Source of the DNA: Endozoicomonas sp. 8E | GTDB taxonomy: Bacteria; Pseudomonadota; Gammaproteobacteria; Pseudomonadales; Endozoicomonadaceae | Direction of reading: 5' to 3' | Length of the DNA: 64,000 nucleotides | Assembly: GCF_032883915.1 (NCBI RefSeq) | Contig: NZ_CP120717.1 | Location: forward strand, 4,595,697 to 4,659,696 | In this document: positions 54,021 through 64,000 of the stretch, piece after piece | Layout: each line of letters begins with the position of its first letter | How positions within the stretch are numbered: the stretch's first letter is position 1 | Translations under genes and position numbers: made by a program | Notes under the pieces: generated by a model | Seen by the model: the letters and a program-made list of their open reading frames with translations, nothing else | What the model was told of the DNA's origin: nothing | Databases searched by the model: none

Positions 54021-54599
54021 ATGAATATTGCCATCTATATATACGACAATGCAGAAGTACTGGATTTTTCCGGTCCTTTTGAAGTATTTTCAACAGCCAG
54101 CCGGGTCTGTGCAGACGGCAAGCCTTTTAATGTCTTTCTGATAGGAGAGACTGGGGAAACCGTTACTGCCCGGGCAGGATACAGCGTGAACCCTGACTAT
54201 GGATTCTACAACCACCCCCCTGTTGACCTACTGATGGTAGTCGGCGGCGAGCATAATGCCGAATTGAAAAAACCTCACGTACTGGACTGGCTAAAAACCT
54301 TTTCAGCCAGTGCACAAATGACAACATCCGTTTGTACTGGCGCTTTTATCCTGGCCGAAGCGGGTATTCTGACCGACCAGAAAGTCACTACTCACTGGGA
54401 AGATATTCCTGACCTCAGGCAACATTATCCACAACTGGATGTGGTCTCAGACCAGCGCTGGGTAAAAGACGGCTCTATTATGACATCAGCCGGTATTACC
54501 GCCGGGATCGATATGAGTCTTTCCCTGGTGAGTTTACTGCACAGTCAGGAACTTGCAGAGAAAACTGCAAGACAGATGGACTTTGTATGGAACCGATAA
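54021..54599 (+). CDS. DJ-1/PfpI family protein (isonitrile hydratase-like)
   Basis: 192 residues with the DJ-1/PfpI glutamine-amidotransferase-like fold. Near the N-terminus it has VLDFSGPFEVFSTASR, containing the conserved acidic residue region. The nucleophile elbow is MTTSVCTGAFILAEAGIL with the reactive Cys, followed by KVTTHWEDIPDLR and SAGITAGIDMSLSLVSLL. Members act as isonitrile hydratases, glyoxalases or AraC-linked regulators. No AraC-type HTH is fused here. Substrate unknown. Confidence 0.9.
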   Translation: MNIAIYIYDNAEVLDFSGPFEVFSTASRVCADGKPFNVFLIGETGETVTARAGYSVNPDYGFYNHPPVDLLMVVGGEHNAELKKPHVLDWLKTFSASAQMTTSVCTGAFILAEAGILTDQKVTTHWEDIPDLRQHYPQLDVVSDQRWVKDGSIMTSAGITAGIDMSLSLVSLLHSQELAEKTARQMDFVWNR

Positions 54600-54679
54600 T
54601 CCCGCTGGAAGGTGGCCATTTTGACAGTCAATCAAACCGGTATTACCTTCAGCGATAGTCGTTTGGTAAGATCAAAACC

Positions 54680-54955
54680 ATGTCCATCCGCTCTGTTGCC
54701 GGTAAAGATCAAGTCACCATTATCGGTAAAATCAGGAAAAAGTCCCAACTTCAACCTGGTGGTGGAGCCATGTTTGAAGAAAAGGATGAAATGGTTGTCA
54801 CTACCCAAACGGCTGATGATATTGAGGCCTTGGGAGGTTGTCTGGCAGATCATACCAATGGCCAGAAAGCCACTCTGGATGATATGGAGGATAGCATTCA
54901 GGCGGCTCAAGAGCTTTTGATTACTGATCCAGAGCTTTTTTTCGGCATTGATTAA
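54680..54955 (+). CDS. AbrB/SpoVT-like antitoxin-type protein, orphan
   Basis: 91 residues. The N-terminal half resembles a swapped-hairpin AbrB domain: DQVTIIGKIRKKSQLQPGGG compares to the VTIPKEIREKLGLKPGD signature, then FEEKDEMVVTT. The C-terminal half is an acidic helical region, typical of an antitoxin's toxin-binding tail. No toxin gene is adjacent. Assignment is by motif shape and moderately sure. Confidence 0.55.
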   Translation: MSIRSVAGKDQVTIIGKIRKKSQLQPGGGAMFEEKDEMVVTTQTADDIEALGGCLADHTNGQKATLDDMEDSIQAAQELLITDPELFFGID

Positions 54956-55056
54956 TCAGGATTCTTAACTCCGAAACAGTGACTTTATCATTTGCTGACT
55001 CAGCCGTTGACTCTTAAACTTCCTATCATCTGATTTCTTTGACTTCATCCGGGTAA

Positions 55057-57291
<2,235 letters not shown>

Positions 57292-57304
57292 TAGCTCAAC
57301 AAAT

Positions 57305-57339
57305 AAAAAAACCGCCAGAATCAGCTGGCGGTTTTTTTT
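57305..57339. terminator. Bidirectional terminator between katG and sstT
   Basis: AAAAAACCGCCAG pairs with CTGGCGGTTTTTT across a 6-base loop, giving T-runs in both directions for the two convergent genes. Confidence 0.92.
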
Positions 57340-57362
57340 ATGCACTGAATGATACTTCAGTC

Positions 57363-58613
57363 TCAGGCATTAGCTTGCCGGATGACATCGACAGTCTGAC
57401 CATTCTCTTCGGCAGAGATACAGGCTGCAGCAGTGAACAAAACGTCGGTTGAACTGTTCAGTGCAGTTTCAGCAGAATCCTGGATAACACCGATGATAAA
57501 ACCGACGGCAACAACCTGCATAGCCACATCAGCAGAGATGCCGAACAGGCTGCAAGCCAGAGGAATCAGCAGCAAAGAGCCACCTGCCACACCGGAGGCG
57601 CCACAGGCAGACACAGCAGCAATCAGGCTCAGAATCAGAGCCGTTGGCATGTCCACCTGAATACCCAGAGTGTTGACAGCAGCAAGGGTCATTACAGTGA
57701 TGGTGATGGCAGCCCCCGCCATGTTGATAGTCGCTCCCAAGGGAATGGATACAGAGTATGTATCCTCATGCAGGTTCAACTTTTTGCAAAGCTCCATGTT
57801 CACTGGAATGTTAGCGGCGGAACTACGGGTGAAGAATGCGGTTACTCCACTCTCACGCAGGCATTGGAAAACCAGTGGGTACGGGTTGCGCTTGAGTTTG
57901 GCGAACACGATCAGCGGGTTCACAACCAGCGCAATAATCAGCATACAGCAGATCAGAACCATCAGCAGCTGCCCGTAATCAGCAAGAGCAGAGAAACCAG
58001 TCTGGGCTATGGTGTTGGCGACCAGACCGAAGATACCCAAAGGTGCCAGCTGGATCACAAACCGGACGACGTTGGATACCGCATCAGAAAGGTCATGAAC
58101 AACACGCTTGGTGCTATCAGAAGCACGATGCAGAGCGAGGCCCAGTGCGATAGCCCATGTCAGGATACCGATAAAATTACCGGTCATCAGGGCTTCAACG
58201 GGATTCTGGACAATGTTGAACAACAGGGTGTTCAGAACCTCACCAATGCCCTGGGGCGGGTTGGCACTGGCTTCATTGGTGACCAGAGTCAGGGTAACCG
58301 GAAAAGCAAAGCTCATGGCAACGGCCGTCAGAGAGGCCGCCAGGGTGCCGATAAGGTAGAGGCTAATGATGGGCCTCATGTTGGTGTGCTGACCTTTTTT
58401 CTGGTTGGCAATAGAAGCCACCACCAGCACGAAGACCAGAACAGGTGCTATTGCTTTGAGGGAACCAACGAACAGAGAACCCAGCAAAGAGAAAGAGATA
58501 GCCATATCAGGAGCAACGACCGCAAGGCCTGCCCCCATTACAATGCCTGCGATTATCCTCAGAACCAGGCTCGTGCTGGCCATGCGTTCGAATAGAGATT
58601 GAGTTTCACCCAT
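57363..58613 (-). CDS. sstT: Serine/threonine:Na+ symporter SstT
   Basis: 416 residues from the ATG at 58613 (GGGG upstream; the frame is open 11 codons further). It is a dicarboxylate/amino acid:cation symporter (DAACS family) in the inner membrane, importing serine and threonine with sodium. Family motifs are [37 protein letters not shown] (Ser-rich hairpin), [20 protein letters not shown] and [20 protein letters not shown]. About eight transmembrane helices. Single gene. Confidence 0.95.
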   Translation of the reverse strand: MGETQSLFERMASTSLVLRIIAGIVMGAGLAVVAPDMAISFSLLGSLFVGSLKAIAPVLVFVLVVASIANQKKGQHTNMRPIISLYLIGTLAASLTAVAMSFAFPVTLTLVTNEASANPPQGIGEVLNTLLFNIVQNPVEALMTGNFIGILTWAIALGLALHRASDSTKRVVHDLSDAVSNVVRFVIQLAPLGIFGLVANTIAQTGFSALADYGQLLMVLICCMLIIALVVNPLIVFAKLKRNPYPLVFQCLRESGVTAFFTRSSAANIPVNMELCKKLNLHEDTYSVSIPLGATINMAGAAITITVMTLAAVNTLGIQVDMPTALILSLIAAVSACGASGVAGGSLLLIPLACSLFGISADVAMQVVAVGFIIGVIQDSAETALNSSTDVLFTAAACISAEENGQTVDVIRQANA

Positions 58614-59450
58614 ACCATACCCCACTTTATTTATAATGAAATTCACGCCCTTTCAGACAATCGGTTGACAATCATGGAAAGGTTGAGCGCCCGGCTTTTG
58701 GCTGTTTGCTCATTAATCCTTCCGTACCATTCCCCCTTCTGAAAGACCCCTTCATACTTCGGAAATCACCAATCGGGCGATCGTTTCATAAGCAGTTCAC
58801 ACAAATCGAGCGCGCAAAGCTAATGGATCAGCCCCTTGATAGTATTGATATAAGTCAACTATTTAGACCCTTATTCTATAGAGTAAGTTCACTATTACTT
58901 TTCCGCCAGCCGGCTCAATGGTCATTTCTGAGGGGGCATTGAGTCACTCCCCCGTCAACCCTGTTGACCTTTTTCCGAAGGATAAAAATCAACTTTCTCC
59001 ATTATTTACTGGCTTCTAGAGCTGTTTTCTCTGTTTATTTCTTGAACACACAGTTAGGATAGAGAGTCCAAGACGAAGAGTCATTGTGGATTGAACAGTA
59101 ATGGGAAGGGTCTCCCCCCAGACATTTATCAGTAAATCACATGAAAAATACGTATATTCGCTCTGTGACACTGTTTTCTGCCGCAAAAGCAATCACAGCC
59201 AAAGGAACTTTGCTCGCTGTTTGAATCACGAAAGTATCAGTTTAAAGTCTCTTTTTGAGCGGTATAATCTGCAACAGGCATTAAAAGTGCTGAACGGCAG
59301 TGATGCAAACATTACCACGATGACGAACACGCCGGGACTCCAAGCGCCTTTCGTCGCTGGACTGTCTGTCGGCCCGCCAGACCAGGCTAAAAGGTTAATC
59401 CATCAAGTTTGCATGTTTGCCAGCACACTTCTATAGCGAACCAGATATTT
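58614..59450. other. Long intergenic region before the AraC gene, no clear gene
   Basis: About 840 bases. It should hold the sstT promoter and that of the AraC regulator. A 111-codon frame at 59101-59436 has no good ribosome site or family likeness, and neither has a 78-codon frame at 58706-58942. I see no hairpin or repeat worth naming. Confidence 0.4.
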
Positions 59451-60515
59451 ATGTACCGTAAAACGTCTTTCACCGATTCGTCATCGGAAGTGATTAATAA
59501 ATACCGCGGAACGGTCAGTGGACGCTGGTTTGACCTGATTATTCTGCAAATACAGAAACATGGGGTGAATCCATTATCTCCTGAGCATTTTAATATTCCC
59601 CTTGAAAGCTGGTCGAACTGCGACAGGCCAGTCCCGGTTGATGGCGCTCGCAGGTTGCTCTACTGGGCCGTGGAGCAAACTGGCAACCCCCTGTTACCGG
59701 TCGACCTGGGGCTTTCACTTCAACCGCTTGATATCAAGTCGCTGGGTATCGTCTTGTGGAGTGCTGCATCACTCAGGCAACGAATTGAAAAACTGGAAAT
59801 GTATCAATCGCTGATCACAACAACCACCCGAATCATCTTCAATCAAAAAGCCGGGACAGCCTCATTATTATTAATTGACAGTGACGCTCTCGATAAACAG
59901 GTCAACCTGACCACACACGGTATGATGGCCCTGGTTTCAGCTGTTACCAAGGTGATACGCTGGGACAATGAAGCCGAAATCACGATACACCTGCCATTTG
60001 AACAACCGACATACCACAAAAGACTTGAGGACAAATTGGAGAGCACTCTGAAATTCTCCATGTCTCAGTATCGCATAGAATTCAGTGTTGATGCGCTGGA
60101 TCAGCCTCTGCGCACCACTGACCCCGAGCTGCTTCAGGCAACTGAATCACTGGTTCAGAAAAAGCTGTTAATGATCGAACAAAGCAACCTTGTTTTAAAA
60201 GTCAGTCGCTCACTCTTGGAGTTAAGCCCGCTTATACCGCCAACGACTGGTGAAATGGCCAGCCTGATGAATATGAGCAGTCGCACATTCCAGAGAAAAC
60301 TGACAGAGCTGGGGCTGAGTTACCGGGAACTGGTTAACAAAATACGCCATGAAAAAGCGATTGCCCTGATTGAGTCCGGCGACACACCGCTGTCCACGAT
60401 CGCTTATGAGTCAGGGTTTGGCGATTTAAGCAGTTTTTCCAGAGCCTTTAAAAGCTGGACAGGTTTGTCGCCAAGGCAGTACCGCAATGTCCAATCCTGC
60501 AAGGTTAAAAAATAA
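59451..60515 (+). CDS. AraC family transcriptional regulator (OruR/ArgR-like, GlxA-type N-domain absent)
   Basis: 354 residues. The N-terminal arabinose-binding-type domain (about 1-200) is of the OruR/VirS class (RRLLYWAVEQTGNPLLPVDL then GLSLQPLD, LGIVLWSAASLRQRIEKLE). The C-terminal AraC HTH is clear: EMASLMNMSSRTFQRKLTEL followed by IAYESGFGDLSSFSRAFKSW and TGLSPRQYR. The start at 59451 gives the family length. The neighbouring CoA-transferase gene downstream is a plausible target (inference). Confidence 0.88.
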   Translation: MYRKTSFTDSSSEVINKYRGTVSGRWFDLIILQIQKHGVNPLSPEHFNIPLESWSNCDRPVPVDGARRLLYWAVEQTGNPLLPVDLGLSLQPLDIKSLGIVLWSAASLRQRIEKLEMYQSLITTTTRIIFNQKAGTASLLLIDSDALDKQVNLTTHGMMALVSAVTKVIRWDNEAEITIHLPFEQPTYHKRLEDKLESTLKFSMSQYRIEFSVDALDQPLRTTDPELLQATESLVQKKLLMIEQSNLVLKVSRSLLELSPLIPPTTGEMASLMNMSSRTFQRKLTELGLSYRELVNKIRHEKAIALIESGDTPLSTIAYESGFGDLSSFSRAFKSWTGLSPRQYRNVQSCKVKK

Positions 60516-60704
60516 AACGGTAGGAAATATGACTCAAATCAAACCCTTTATTGAGAGTCGCTAACAAACAAGTACATGGCGCATCCTGCCAAGTTTTTGA
60601 TGGATCATTGATGTAGAGTGAAGACCTCATCGTTACCAAACAAGACCCTGAGTTACAGATATTTTCGGGGCGGGTCACTCTGTGCCTATAAAAAAGGAGT
60701 CACC

Positions 60705-62036
60705 ATGACTGCTCAATTTGATATCAAAAACTGGCAATCAACCTACGATCGTAAATGGTCCCCGCTGGAAAGTGCGGCAAATGAAATCCAGTCCGGGGAC
60801 AGGGTCTGGATTGGTGGTGCCAATGGTGTTGCTATTCCGGTTCTTAAACAGCTTTGCCATCGTAAAGATGAATTAAAAGACGTTGAACTGTTCGGTGCAC
60901 TATTAATGTTTCCTTTTGATTTTCTCAAGGCAGAATTTAAAGGCCACATAAATTACAACTGCTTATTTACTGGGCCACTGGAGAGAAAATTCCTGGGGCC
61001 TCATGGCAATATAAAGATTAATTCTGTGCACTTTTCCCAGACGCAGAGCTTTATGAAAAACATCATGAAGCCGAATGTTCTGTTGATGGAAGTTTCCCGA
61101 CCTGATGAAAATGGCTTCATGAGTCTGGGTCATATCGGTGCCCTGTTAGGCGACAGCGTGGTCGAAAATGCCGAAAAGGTGATCGTGGTTGTTAACGACC
61201 AGGTACCCTATCTTAAAGGTGAAAGTAACTTTGTCCATGTAGACCAGGTTGACAAACTGGTTGAATGCAATCACGAACTGCCCTTCGCGCCTCAGGCCCA
61301 GCCAAGCGAACTGGAGCAGAGTATTGCGAGCCACATTCTGCCTTACATTAATGATGGAGACACCATTCAGATCGGTTTTGGCGGACTCTCAGATGCGGTT
61401 GCCTATGGTTTGGAAAACAAAAAGAATCTGGGCGTGCATTCGGAAATGATGACAGACTCCCTGCTGCACCTGATTAAAATTGGCGCTATTGATAACAGCA
61501 ATAAAACCATTGACAAAAACAAACTGGTTTATGGACTGGCTGTAGGAAGTCGGGAACTTCTGGATTTTCTGGATAACAACGACGACACCCATGTCATGCC
61601 CCTGTCAACGCTGAACAGGCCGGAAGAAATAGCTGAACAGGATAATTTCATTTCCATCAACGGAGCTTTGATGTGCGATCTGACCGGTCAGATTGCGGCT
61701 GAAGGTGTTGGTCTGAATCAGATTTCATGCACAGGTGGTCAGCTTGATTTTGTTCGCGGCGCTGGCATGTCCAAAGGTGGCAAGTCCTTTATCGCCCTGT
61801 CGTCTGTCTTCAAAGGCAAAAACGGTCTGGAATCTCGCATTCAACTGACCCTGCCCGCTGGAACCCCGGTGACCACACCTCGCAGTGACGCTATGTTCAT
61901 TGTCACAGAATACGGTGTTGCCGACGTGCACAACAGGCCCCTCAAAGACCGTACCGCAGCCCTGATTGCCATCTCTCATCCGGATTTCCGCGAGGCCCTC
62001 ACTGCCCAGGCACGTGAAGCGGGTCTGATCGACTAA
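60705..62036 (+). CDS. Acetyl-CoA hydrolase/transferase family protein
   Basis: 443 residues from the ATG at 60705 with AAAGGAG upstream; the frame is open 29 codons further. It belongs to the 4-hydroxybutyrate/butyrate:acetate CoA-transferase family. The catalytic Glu is in NLGVHSEMMTDSLLHL. IQIGFGGLSDAVAYGLE supports the CoA-binding fold, and QISCTGGQLDFVRGAGMSKG plus TPRSDAMFIVTEYGVADV are conserved. It moves CoA between acetyl-CoA and short-chain acids; donor is unknown. An AraC regulator gene lies upstream. Confidence 0.9.
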   Translation: MTAQFDIKNWQSTYDRKWSPLESAANEIQSGDRVWIGGANGVAIPVLKQLCHRKDELKDVELFGALLMFPFDFLKAEFKGHINYNCLFTGPLERKFLGPHGNIKINSVHFSQTQSFMKNIMKPNVLLMEVSRPDENGFMSLGHIGALLGDSVVENAEKVIVVVNDQVPYLKGESNFVHVDQVDKLVECNHELPFAPQAQPSELEQSIASHILPYINDGDTIQIGFGGLSDAVAYGLENKKNLGVHSEMMTDSLLHLIKIGAIDNSNKTIDKNKLVYGLAVGSRELLDFLDNNDDTHVMPLSTLNRPEEIAEQDNFISINGALMCDLTGQIAAEGVGLNQISCTGGQLDFVRGAGMSKGGKSFIALSSVFKGKNGLESRIQLTLPAGTPVTTPRSDAMFIVTEYGVADVHNRPLKDRTAALIAISHPDFREALTAQAREAGLID

Positions 62037-62258
62037 AACGGACATTTTCTCTTCGGTGACCTTTGATTAATTCTGCAAAGGTCGGCCGATGCCCATACCT
62101 TTAAATTGGAGAATGCTATCGTCTCTGAAGAAACGACCATTGTAGAATAGCTCAAGAGGCTTGCTCTGCAAGCTTGGCTTAGATCCCGGCACTCACGTCC
62201 TAGGGTGATGAAATTACGGGGTTCAAGCGGGGATTCGATAAATGGAGGAGGGCAAGCG

Positions 62259-62552
62259 ATGCAGTCTCACAATCTTCTGGCAGGGTTAGCCATCGGCTTG
62301 TTTCTGACGGGGTGTTCTTATCATAGCGGGTCAGAAAAAAAGTCGATGTGCACCGAAAGCTGGTACGAGTACGTAGAGTCGAGAGTGCCCACAGGCGATG
62401 GCATGGGCCACGGCCCAGACCCCGGCTCCACAGAATGGCGCTCAGTTGTGGAATTCAGGCTGAACTTACGAGATCAGAACCTGTTGCCTGATCGATCAGG
62501 TGATCAATGGTGTTGGGCTATCGATCAATTTTTAAAAGCCCATGACGAATAG
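62259..62552 (+). CDS. Small lipoprotein, conserved hypothetical
   Basis: 97 residues from the ATG at 62259 (GGAGG 7 bases upstream; an upstream in-frame ATG at 62205 has none). Lipoprotein signal LLAGLAIGLFLTGCSYHSG with lipidated Cys. The mature part keeps CTESWYEYVESRVPTGDGMG, HGPDPGSTEWRSVVEFRL and QWCWAIDQFL; the two remaining Cys could form a disulfide. Function unknown. Its 3' end overlaps the convergent DUF6482 gene by 35 bases. Confidence 0.72.
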   Translation: MQSHNLLAGLAIGLFLTGCSYHSGSEKKSMCTESWYEYVESRVPTGDGMGHGPDPGSTEWRSVVEFRLNLRDQNLLPDRSGDQWCWAIDQFLKAHDE

Positions 62553-62814
62553 TTTTACCTTCACCGGAATCACCCGAGCTGATCATCTCGTCATAGGCTG
62601 AAGACATCACCATATCCAGCTGACCCGAAAGATCCTTGCCCAAAGTGTATTTGGCTTCGAAGATGCTATGAAAGACTTTGGGCTTATTTTCTGCACGCTC
62701 GGTGAGCCATTCCCTGTCGTTAATCCGGCACAGATAGATGTCACCTTCAGCCGAAATCAACTCCAGATGCGTCGGCTTCTGGCGAACAATGGCAGTCAGA
62801 GTTTTCAGATTCAT
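62518..62814 (-). CDS. DUF6482 family protein
   Basis: 98 residues. It begins MNLKTLTAIVRQKPTHLELI and continues GDIYLCRINDREWLTERAEN and KVFHSIFEAKYTLGKDLSGQ. Small cytosolic proteins of this type are found in Pseudomonas and relatives, function unknown. Preceded on the same strand by the membrane protein gene at 62824, 9 bases away, so the two form an operon. Family name from memory. Confidence 0.65.
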   Translation of the reverse strand: MNLKTLTAIVRQKPTHLELISAEGDIYLCRINDREWLTERAENKPKVFHSIFEAKYTLGKDLSGQLDMVMSSAYDEMISSGDSGEGKTIRHGLLKIDR

Positions 62815-62823
62815 AACCTAGCC

Positions 62824-63366
62824 TCACGAATGTTTTCTGAGTAACCATGATCCCATGAAGGGGTTGTCCAGCCTCTGGCTTCTACCAGCCGGTTCCGCCT
62901 CAGGGATTTGAACTGCAATAACGCGCGTCAGTTTTGAAACGGAAGTAGATTCAACATCCAGCATGACCACAGAGCCACCCTTTTCAAGGTGATCATGGAA
63001 AGGCTGAAGCCTGAAGTTGTCACTGGAAGCTCCGATCAACCCCCCCAGCCAGGTGGAGTAACCCAGTACCACCATACATGCAAAAAAAGTGACCACCGAG
63101 GCAACCGGATGCCCCTCCATTAATTCGTGGACCGCAAGGCCGGTCAGTACTGTCAGCAGGATACCAATGAGAAACCCTCTCTCACCTGAACGAACAGTGT
63201 CGTACTCTTCGAGAAAGGACAGATCATTCAGATGCTTTTTCTGCGTCGCCAGATGATCTTTGTGAGCAATGTGGATCCGATTATGGGAGACCCCTTCGGC
63301 TTCGGCAAGGTCGTTCAGCTTTTGAGCGAAGGTGAGGTCAGGCAGACGATAGAGTACTCTTAACAT
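62824..63366 (-). CDS. Two-helix membrane protein, hypothetical
   Basis: 180 residues from the ATG at 63366 (AAGG 8 bases upstream; the frame extends 28 codons further). A cytoplasmic N-terminal region (MLRVLYRLPDLTFAQKLNDL, HNRIHIAHKD) is followed by two transmembrane helices (GFLIGILLTVLTGLAVHELM; VVTFFACMVVLGYSTWLGGL) and a C-terminal domain with SVVMLDVESTSVSKLTRVIA. Similar to uncharacterised Pseudomonas-type membrane proteins. Operon with DUF6482. Confidence 0.7.
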   Translation of the reverse strand: MLRVLYRLPDLTFAQKLNDLAEAEGVSHNRIHIAHKDHLATQKKHLNDLSFLEEYDTVRSGERGFLIGILLTVLTGLAVHELMEGHPVASVVTFFACMVVLGYSTWLGGLIGASSDNFRLQPFHDHLEKGGSVVMLDVESTSVSKLTRVIAVQIPEAEPAGRSQRLDNPFMGSWLLRKHS

Positions 63367-63470
63367 ACAAAACACCTTCTTGCGGTGATTAAGTAAGGTC
63401 TCAAAACCCAATATTAGAGCCAATACGGACGATTGGCGAATTTGGATCACTTAGAAAGCATCAGGGCTTT

Positions 63471-63653
63471 TTTGCACGCCTCTCCTCCACAAACTCCCTG
63501 AAGGTTCGGTCGGCCAGAGAGATCACTTTTTTTCGCCAGACCATGACAATTTCCAGTTTTACCGACTCAGTGAAAGGTACACAGATTCGGTATTCACTTT
63601 GCGTGACGAGCTCAAACATTGGGGTTATAGCACGATTGTCTGCGTTCTTGCAC
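63471..63653 (-). pseudogene. C-terminal remnant of a LysR-type regulator
   Basis: A minus frame ending in TGA at 63473-63471 reads as a LysR tail: ITPMFELVTQSEYRICVPFT, then LEIVMVWRKKVISLADRTFR and EFVEERRAKKP. The VWR-x-x-SLADRTFREF pattern is that of the end of LysR substrate-binding domains. No HTH or upstream part is present, so only the last 55-60 residues survive. It lies just beside the accessory gene at the right edge. Confidence 0.5.
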
Positions 63654-63771
63654 TGGTTTCAGGGCGAAGCACCGGAACGAACTGGAAGCATATGTTAGAT
63701 GCGCTAGCCAGATTGTTATGAACTTTATGATGAATGAGCTCTCTAAAATAAAAAAATGATAGGAATTTACT

Positions 63772-64000
63772 ATGAATACAGCCCCTACTCAGCCCTCTGT
63801 GTCAACAAACTTTCACGCCTTTGCTGCAACCAGTCAACTTAGGACGTCTGAAGATTATCATTCATCTCAGGTGTTTAGACTTAGAGGTAATGAAAACTTT
63901 GATTTGCAAAGATTAATCACCAGCAGAAAAGAGGGAAAAGTAAAAAACGGACACATACTTAGTCCTTCTATCACTAAAGATAAAGTATTCCCATTGTGGC
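63772..64000 (+). CDS. Partial accessory protein at the right edge
   Basis: ATG at 63772 with AGGA about 8 bases upstream. The frame is open for 76 codons to the window end. It begins MNTAPTQPSVSTNFHAFAAT, polar and Ser/Thr-rich, without signal peptide, like the starts of the left-edge and 32195 genes. It is AT-rich. No family is recognised from this fragment. Inference: an accessory, perhaps effector-like gene. Confidence 0.5.
   Translation, partial: MNTAPTQPSVSTNFHAFAATSQLRTSEDYHSSQVFRLRGNENFDLQRLITSRKEGKVKNGHILSPSITKDKVFPLW

Noticed and set aside
57768-58595. 275-codon forward frame
   Set aside because: Antisense to sstT; His/Gln/Asp-rich translation typical of shadow frames.
59101-59436. 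111-codon frame before the AraC gene
   Set aside because: No ribosome site, no family, overlaps the probable regulatory region.

Overview
The window looks like chromosome of a gammaproteobacterium of the Oceanospirillales, most probably Endozoicomonas or a close relative. This is inference. The housekeeping blocks (lptF-lptG, pepA-holC-valS, yciB-yciI, yciO-trpS-scpA-scpB-rluB, minCDE, rapA, prc, katG) have Pseudomonas/Oceanospirillales-type protein sequences and order. The accessory genes include eukaryote-like RING and WD40 proteins of the kind known from marine-invertebrate symbionts. I see no rRNA, tRNA, CRISPR array, integrase or intact transposase.

Layout. 1-588: start of a coiled-coil accessory protein running off the left edge. 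0.8-4.6 kb: yghU, a decayed gene tail, a DUF433/DUF5615 toxin-antitoxin pair, ogt, rimJ and an RDD membrane protein. 4.7-13.3 kb: lptF/lptG (LPS export), divergent from pepA, holC, a small hypothetical gene and valS; an 18-bp tandem repeat sits between holC and the hypothetical gene. 14.3-15.8 kb: class I fumarase. 16.3-22.3 kb: an AT-rich island of exported, eukaryote-like proteins: one with two basic nuclear-localisation-like clusters, an unknown secreted protein, a lipoprotein-like protein ending in a RING finger, and an exported CPBP-protease-like protein with an internal duplication. 22.4-30.1 kb: ordinary metabolism and envelope genes (ferredoxin reductase, bolA, a compact SRAP protein, DUF3313 lipoprotein, cysH, O-methyltransferase, SelW-like, ygiM-like, yciI, yciB, rnm). 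30.1-32.4 kb: a RING-plus-WD40-like-propeller protein and a 57-codon ORF, lying inside what is normally the continuous block rnm-yciO-trpS-scpAB-rluB.

32.5-37.6 kb: yciO, trpS, scpA, scpB, rluB. 37.7 kb: yebG behind a perfect LexA box, then an intergenic repeat cluster. 38.6-49 kb: rapA, lpxL, minC-minD-minE, a 130-bp palindromic MITE-like element, a quinone oxidoreductase and prc. 49-55 kb: GST, monooxygenase and STAS-like genes; a zinc-limitation operon (zigA-type GTPase plus a DksA paralogue lacking two zinc cysteines) behind a Zur-like palindrome; a 2OG-Fe(II) oxygenase; a DJ-1 protein; an orphan AbrB-like antitoxin. 55-64 kb: katG, sstT, an AraC regulator next to a CoA-transferase, a small lipoprotein, two hypothetical genes, a LysR remnant, and the start of another accessory gene at the right edge.

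The most unusual content is the set of candidate host-directed proteins: two different RING proteins (possible E3 ubiquitin ligases), a secreted protein with NLS-like clusters, and an exported CPBP protein. The left-edge gene and the RING-WD40 gene share the same start peptide motif, MDVT(R/G)KN.
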